DNA from: an uncultured Alistipes sp.
GTDB taxonomy: Bacteria; Bacteroidota; Bacteroidia; Bacteroidales; Rikenellaceae
Direction of reading: 5' to 3'
DNA length: 51,574 bases
NCBI GenBank assembly: GCA_900768015.1
Contig: CAAGBI010000055.1
Coordinates: forward strand, 1 to 51,574
Shown: one piece after another, positions 50,371 to 51,574 of the stretch
Layout: each line of letters opens with the position of its first letter
Position numbering within the stretch: position 1 is the first letter of the stretch
Made by a program: the position numbers and the translations under genes
Notes under the pieces: generated by a model
Databases searched by the model: none
Seen by the model: the letters and a program-made list of their open reading frames with translations, nothing else
Told to the model about the DNA's origin: nothing

Positions 50371-51303
50371 ATGACTAAAGAGGAGATTAGAAATCGTATA
50401 GAAGAGCTCAAAAGGGAGAAGGGCGCTGTTATCTTGGCACACTACTACACAACAAAGGAGGTGCAGGAGATAGCCGACTTTCTGGGAGACTCGCTTGCAC
50501 TCTCGGTTAAGGCACGCGATATTGAAGCACCCATCATCCTCTTTGCAGGTGTAAACTTTATGGCAGAGACGGCGAAAGTGTTGTCACCAAACAAGAGGGT
50601 GCTAATCCCTGTCCCCGAGGCTGGTTGCTCGCTTGCCGAGTCGTGTGAGGCCGAGGCTTTGGCACGCCTCAAGGCGCAGTACCCCGACCATAAAGTTGTG
50701 TCGTATGTCAACACCTCGGTGGGCGTAAAGGCCCTTACGGATGTGTGCTGCACCTCTACCAACGCCCTTAAAGTTGTGGAGAGCATACCTCGCGAACAGC
50801 CTATCATCTTCGCGCCCGACCGCAACCTCGGCTCATATATCCAGAGCGTTACAGGCCGCGACAATATGGTAATCTGGAATGGCGCATGCTTGGTTCACGA
50901 GGAGTTTTCATTAGAGGGCATCCTACGCCTTAAGGCCGAGCACCCCGAGGCAAAGGTTGTCGTACACCCCGAGTGTAAGGCTGAGCTTGTGGCTGTGGCC
51001 GACTATGTAGGCTCCACAGCCGGCATATTGGACTACTGCAAGGAGTCTGATGCAGAGGAGTTTATCGTGGTAACGGAGTCGGGCATCCTTGTAGAGATGG
51101 AGAAACGCCTCCCCGCTAAGCAATTTATTCCTGCACCTACTATTGGCTCGGAGGGTGGCTGCAACGAGTGCCACTATATGAAGATGGTAACGCTCGAAAA
51201 TATCCTCAGCACGCTGGAGAACGAGAGCCCCGAGGTGACTATCGACGAGCCAACGCGCAAGGCTGCCGAGCAGTCGATACTCAATATGGTGTCGATTAAG
51301 TAG
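50371..51303 (+). CDS. nadA: Quinolinate synthase
   Basis: A 310-residue iron-sulfur enzyme that joins iminoaspartate and dihydroxyacetone phosphate to make quinolinate. Three similar alpha/beta domains are visible. The opening substrate motif is ILAHYYTTKEVQEIADFLGDSL. The [4Fe-4S] ligands are probably C86 (PEAGCSLAE), C173 (NGACLVHE) and C264 or C267 (GGCNECHYM). ATG 50371 is preferred to a TTG three codons upstream. It is the last gene of the nadBCA operon, 15 bases after nadC. NadB and NadA work in sequence, so clustering is functional. Confidence 0.96.
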   Translation: MTKEEIRNRIEELKREKGAVILAHYYTTKEVQEIADFLGDSLALSVKARDIEAPIILFAGVNFMAETAKVLSPNKRVLIPVPEAGCSLAESCEAEALARLKAQYPDHKVVSYVNTSVGVKALTDVCCTSTNALKVVESIPREQPIIFAPDRNLGSYIQSVTGRDNMVIWNGACLVHEEFSLEGILRLKAEHPEAKVVVHPECKAELVAVADYVGSTAGILDYCKESDAEEFIVVTESGILVEMEKRLPAKQFIPAPTIGSEGGCNECHYMKMVTLENILSTLENESPEVTIDEPTRKAAEQSILNMVSIK

Positions 51304-51348
51304 CTGTATCTAAATATATTGAGATTTTTTTGATAATATGTAAAAAAT

Positions 51349-51384
51349 AATGGCGACCACTCAGTGTATTGAGCGGTCGCCATT
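51349..51384. terminator. Bidirectional terminator after nadA
   Basis: A 15-bp stem with one mismatch (51349-51363 with 51370-51384) has a six-base loop. The clearest T-run is on the reverse strand, so it mainly ends the gene entering from the right edge. Confidence 0.8.
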
Positions 51385-51409
51385 GTCGTATGGTGATATT
51401 AAAGCAGAA

Positions 51410-51574
51410 CTACTTCAATTCAATGAGAATTACGCCATTTGATGTGTCGCCATACTTCTTGAACTGCTCGCCCTGCTCGCCCTTGAAGACATTCATCGTC
51501 TTGATGTCGTTAGGTGAGATTGATTCAAGGTTGTCCACCTTCTTGATGTATCCATTAGCCGACTTTGTAAGATA
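51410..51574 (-). CDS. C-terminal fragment of a TonB-plug-like protein (cut by window edge)
   Basis: The reverse strand carries 54 codons ending at TAG (51410-51412). The protein end reads ISPNDIKTMNVFKGEQGEQ, then KKYGDTSNGVILIELK. This resembles the close of a TonB-receptor plug domain (I..I.V.K....YG..ANGVILI.T). In Bacteroidota such a segment also occurs at the C terminus of membrane peptidases of the BlaR1/M56 kind and other carrier proteins. As translation stops right after it here, one of those is likelier than a full receptor. The rest lies outside the window. Confidence 0.65.
   Translation of the reverse strand, partial: YLTKSANGYIKKVDNLESISPNDIKTMNVFKGEQGEQFKKYGDTSNGVILIELK

Noticed and set aside
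1..51574. CRISPR array, prophage, insertion sequence or integron
   Set aside because: No regularly spaced repeats, transposase, integrase, capsid or terminase sequences were seen on either strand.

Overview
The window looks like the chromosome of a Bacteroidota member, order Bacteroidales and probably Alistipes/Rikenellaceae-like. This rests on protein make-up (DUF4988-type lipoprotein, DUF4199, DUF4293, split M16 peptidase pair, Bacteroidota-type DsbD core, OmpH lipoprotein) and on many start regions carrying the Bacteroidota promoter consensus TTTG-N19/20-TAnnTTTG. Base composition is near half G+C by eye. No tRNA, rRNA, transposase, integrase, phage module or CRISPR array was seen. The genus is inference; the order-level placement is better supported.

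Layout. 1-1366: succinate dehydrogenase/fumarate reductase (flavoprotein cut by the left edge, cytochrome b). 1583-10834: 5-formyl-THF cyclo-ligase, phosphohexomutase, dnaA, mutS, purine nucleoside phosphorylase, aldehyde dehydrogenase. 10829-13945 (minus): an FKBP lipoprotein, a large lipoprotein with a Tyr/Asn-rich tract, and a WYL regulator. 14023-16847: ruvA, an OmpH/Skp-like lipoprotein, the c-di-AMP synthase cdaA, methylglyoxal synthase. 17033-19100: an island with an unusual DsbD-like membrane thioredoxin protein. 19114-24411 (minus): a seven-gene envelope operon from mltG to a DMT transporter. 24461-24557: the SRP RNA gene, missed by a protein-only view. 24604-29956 (minus): TPR protein, outer-membrane barrel protein, small membrane protein. 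30060-33854: OsmC-like protein, lemA, TPM protein, adk, thiL. 34139-36904: large DUF4988-type surface lipoprotein. 37011-42719 (minus): two M16 peptidases, an HD hydrolase, UmuD, a DMT transporter and UmuC. 42841-44992: an orphan PTS IIC-like permease and a choloylglycine-hydrolase-like enzyme. 45463-47538: a repeat-containing lipoprotein behind a promoter with a G9 tract. 47892-51303: the nadB-nadC-nadA operon for de novo NAD synthesis. 51410-51574: C-terminal end of a protein resembling a TonB plug domain, cut by the right edge.

Most of the window is housekeeping: nucleotide, folate, NAD and thiamine cofactor metabolism, DNA replication and repair (DnaA, MutS, RuvA, UmuDC), and envelope building. 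The unusual parts are (i) a putative phase-variable promoter whose -33/-7 spacer contains nine consecutive Gs, upstream of a lipoprotein with four repeated domains; (ii) a DsbD relative that lacks the usual N-terminal domain and the membrane-relay cysteines, keeps a CxxC thioredoxin domain, and appears to carry a DsbD-alpha-like domain at its C terminus; (iii) a drug/metabolite transporter inserted between umuD and umuC; (iv) a DnaA box overlapping the likely dnaA promoter; and (v) a 9-bp tandem repeat array arranged as an inverted repeat upstream of nadB.
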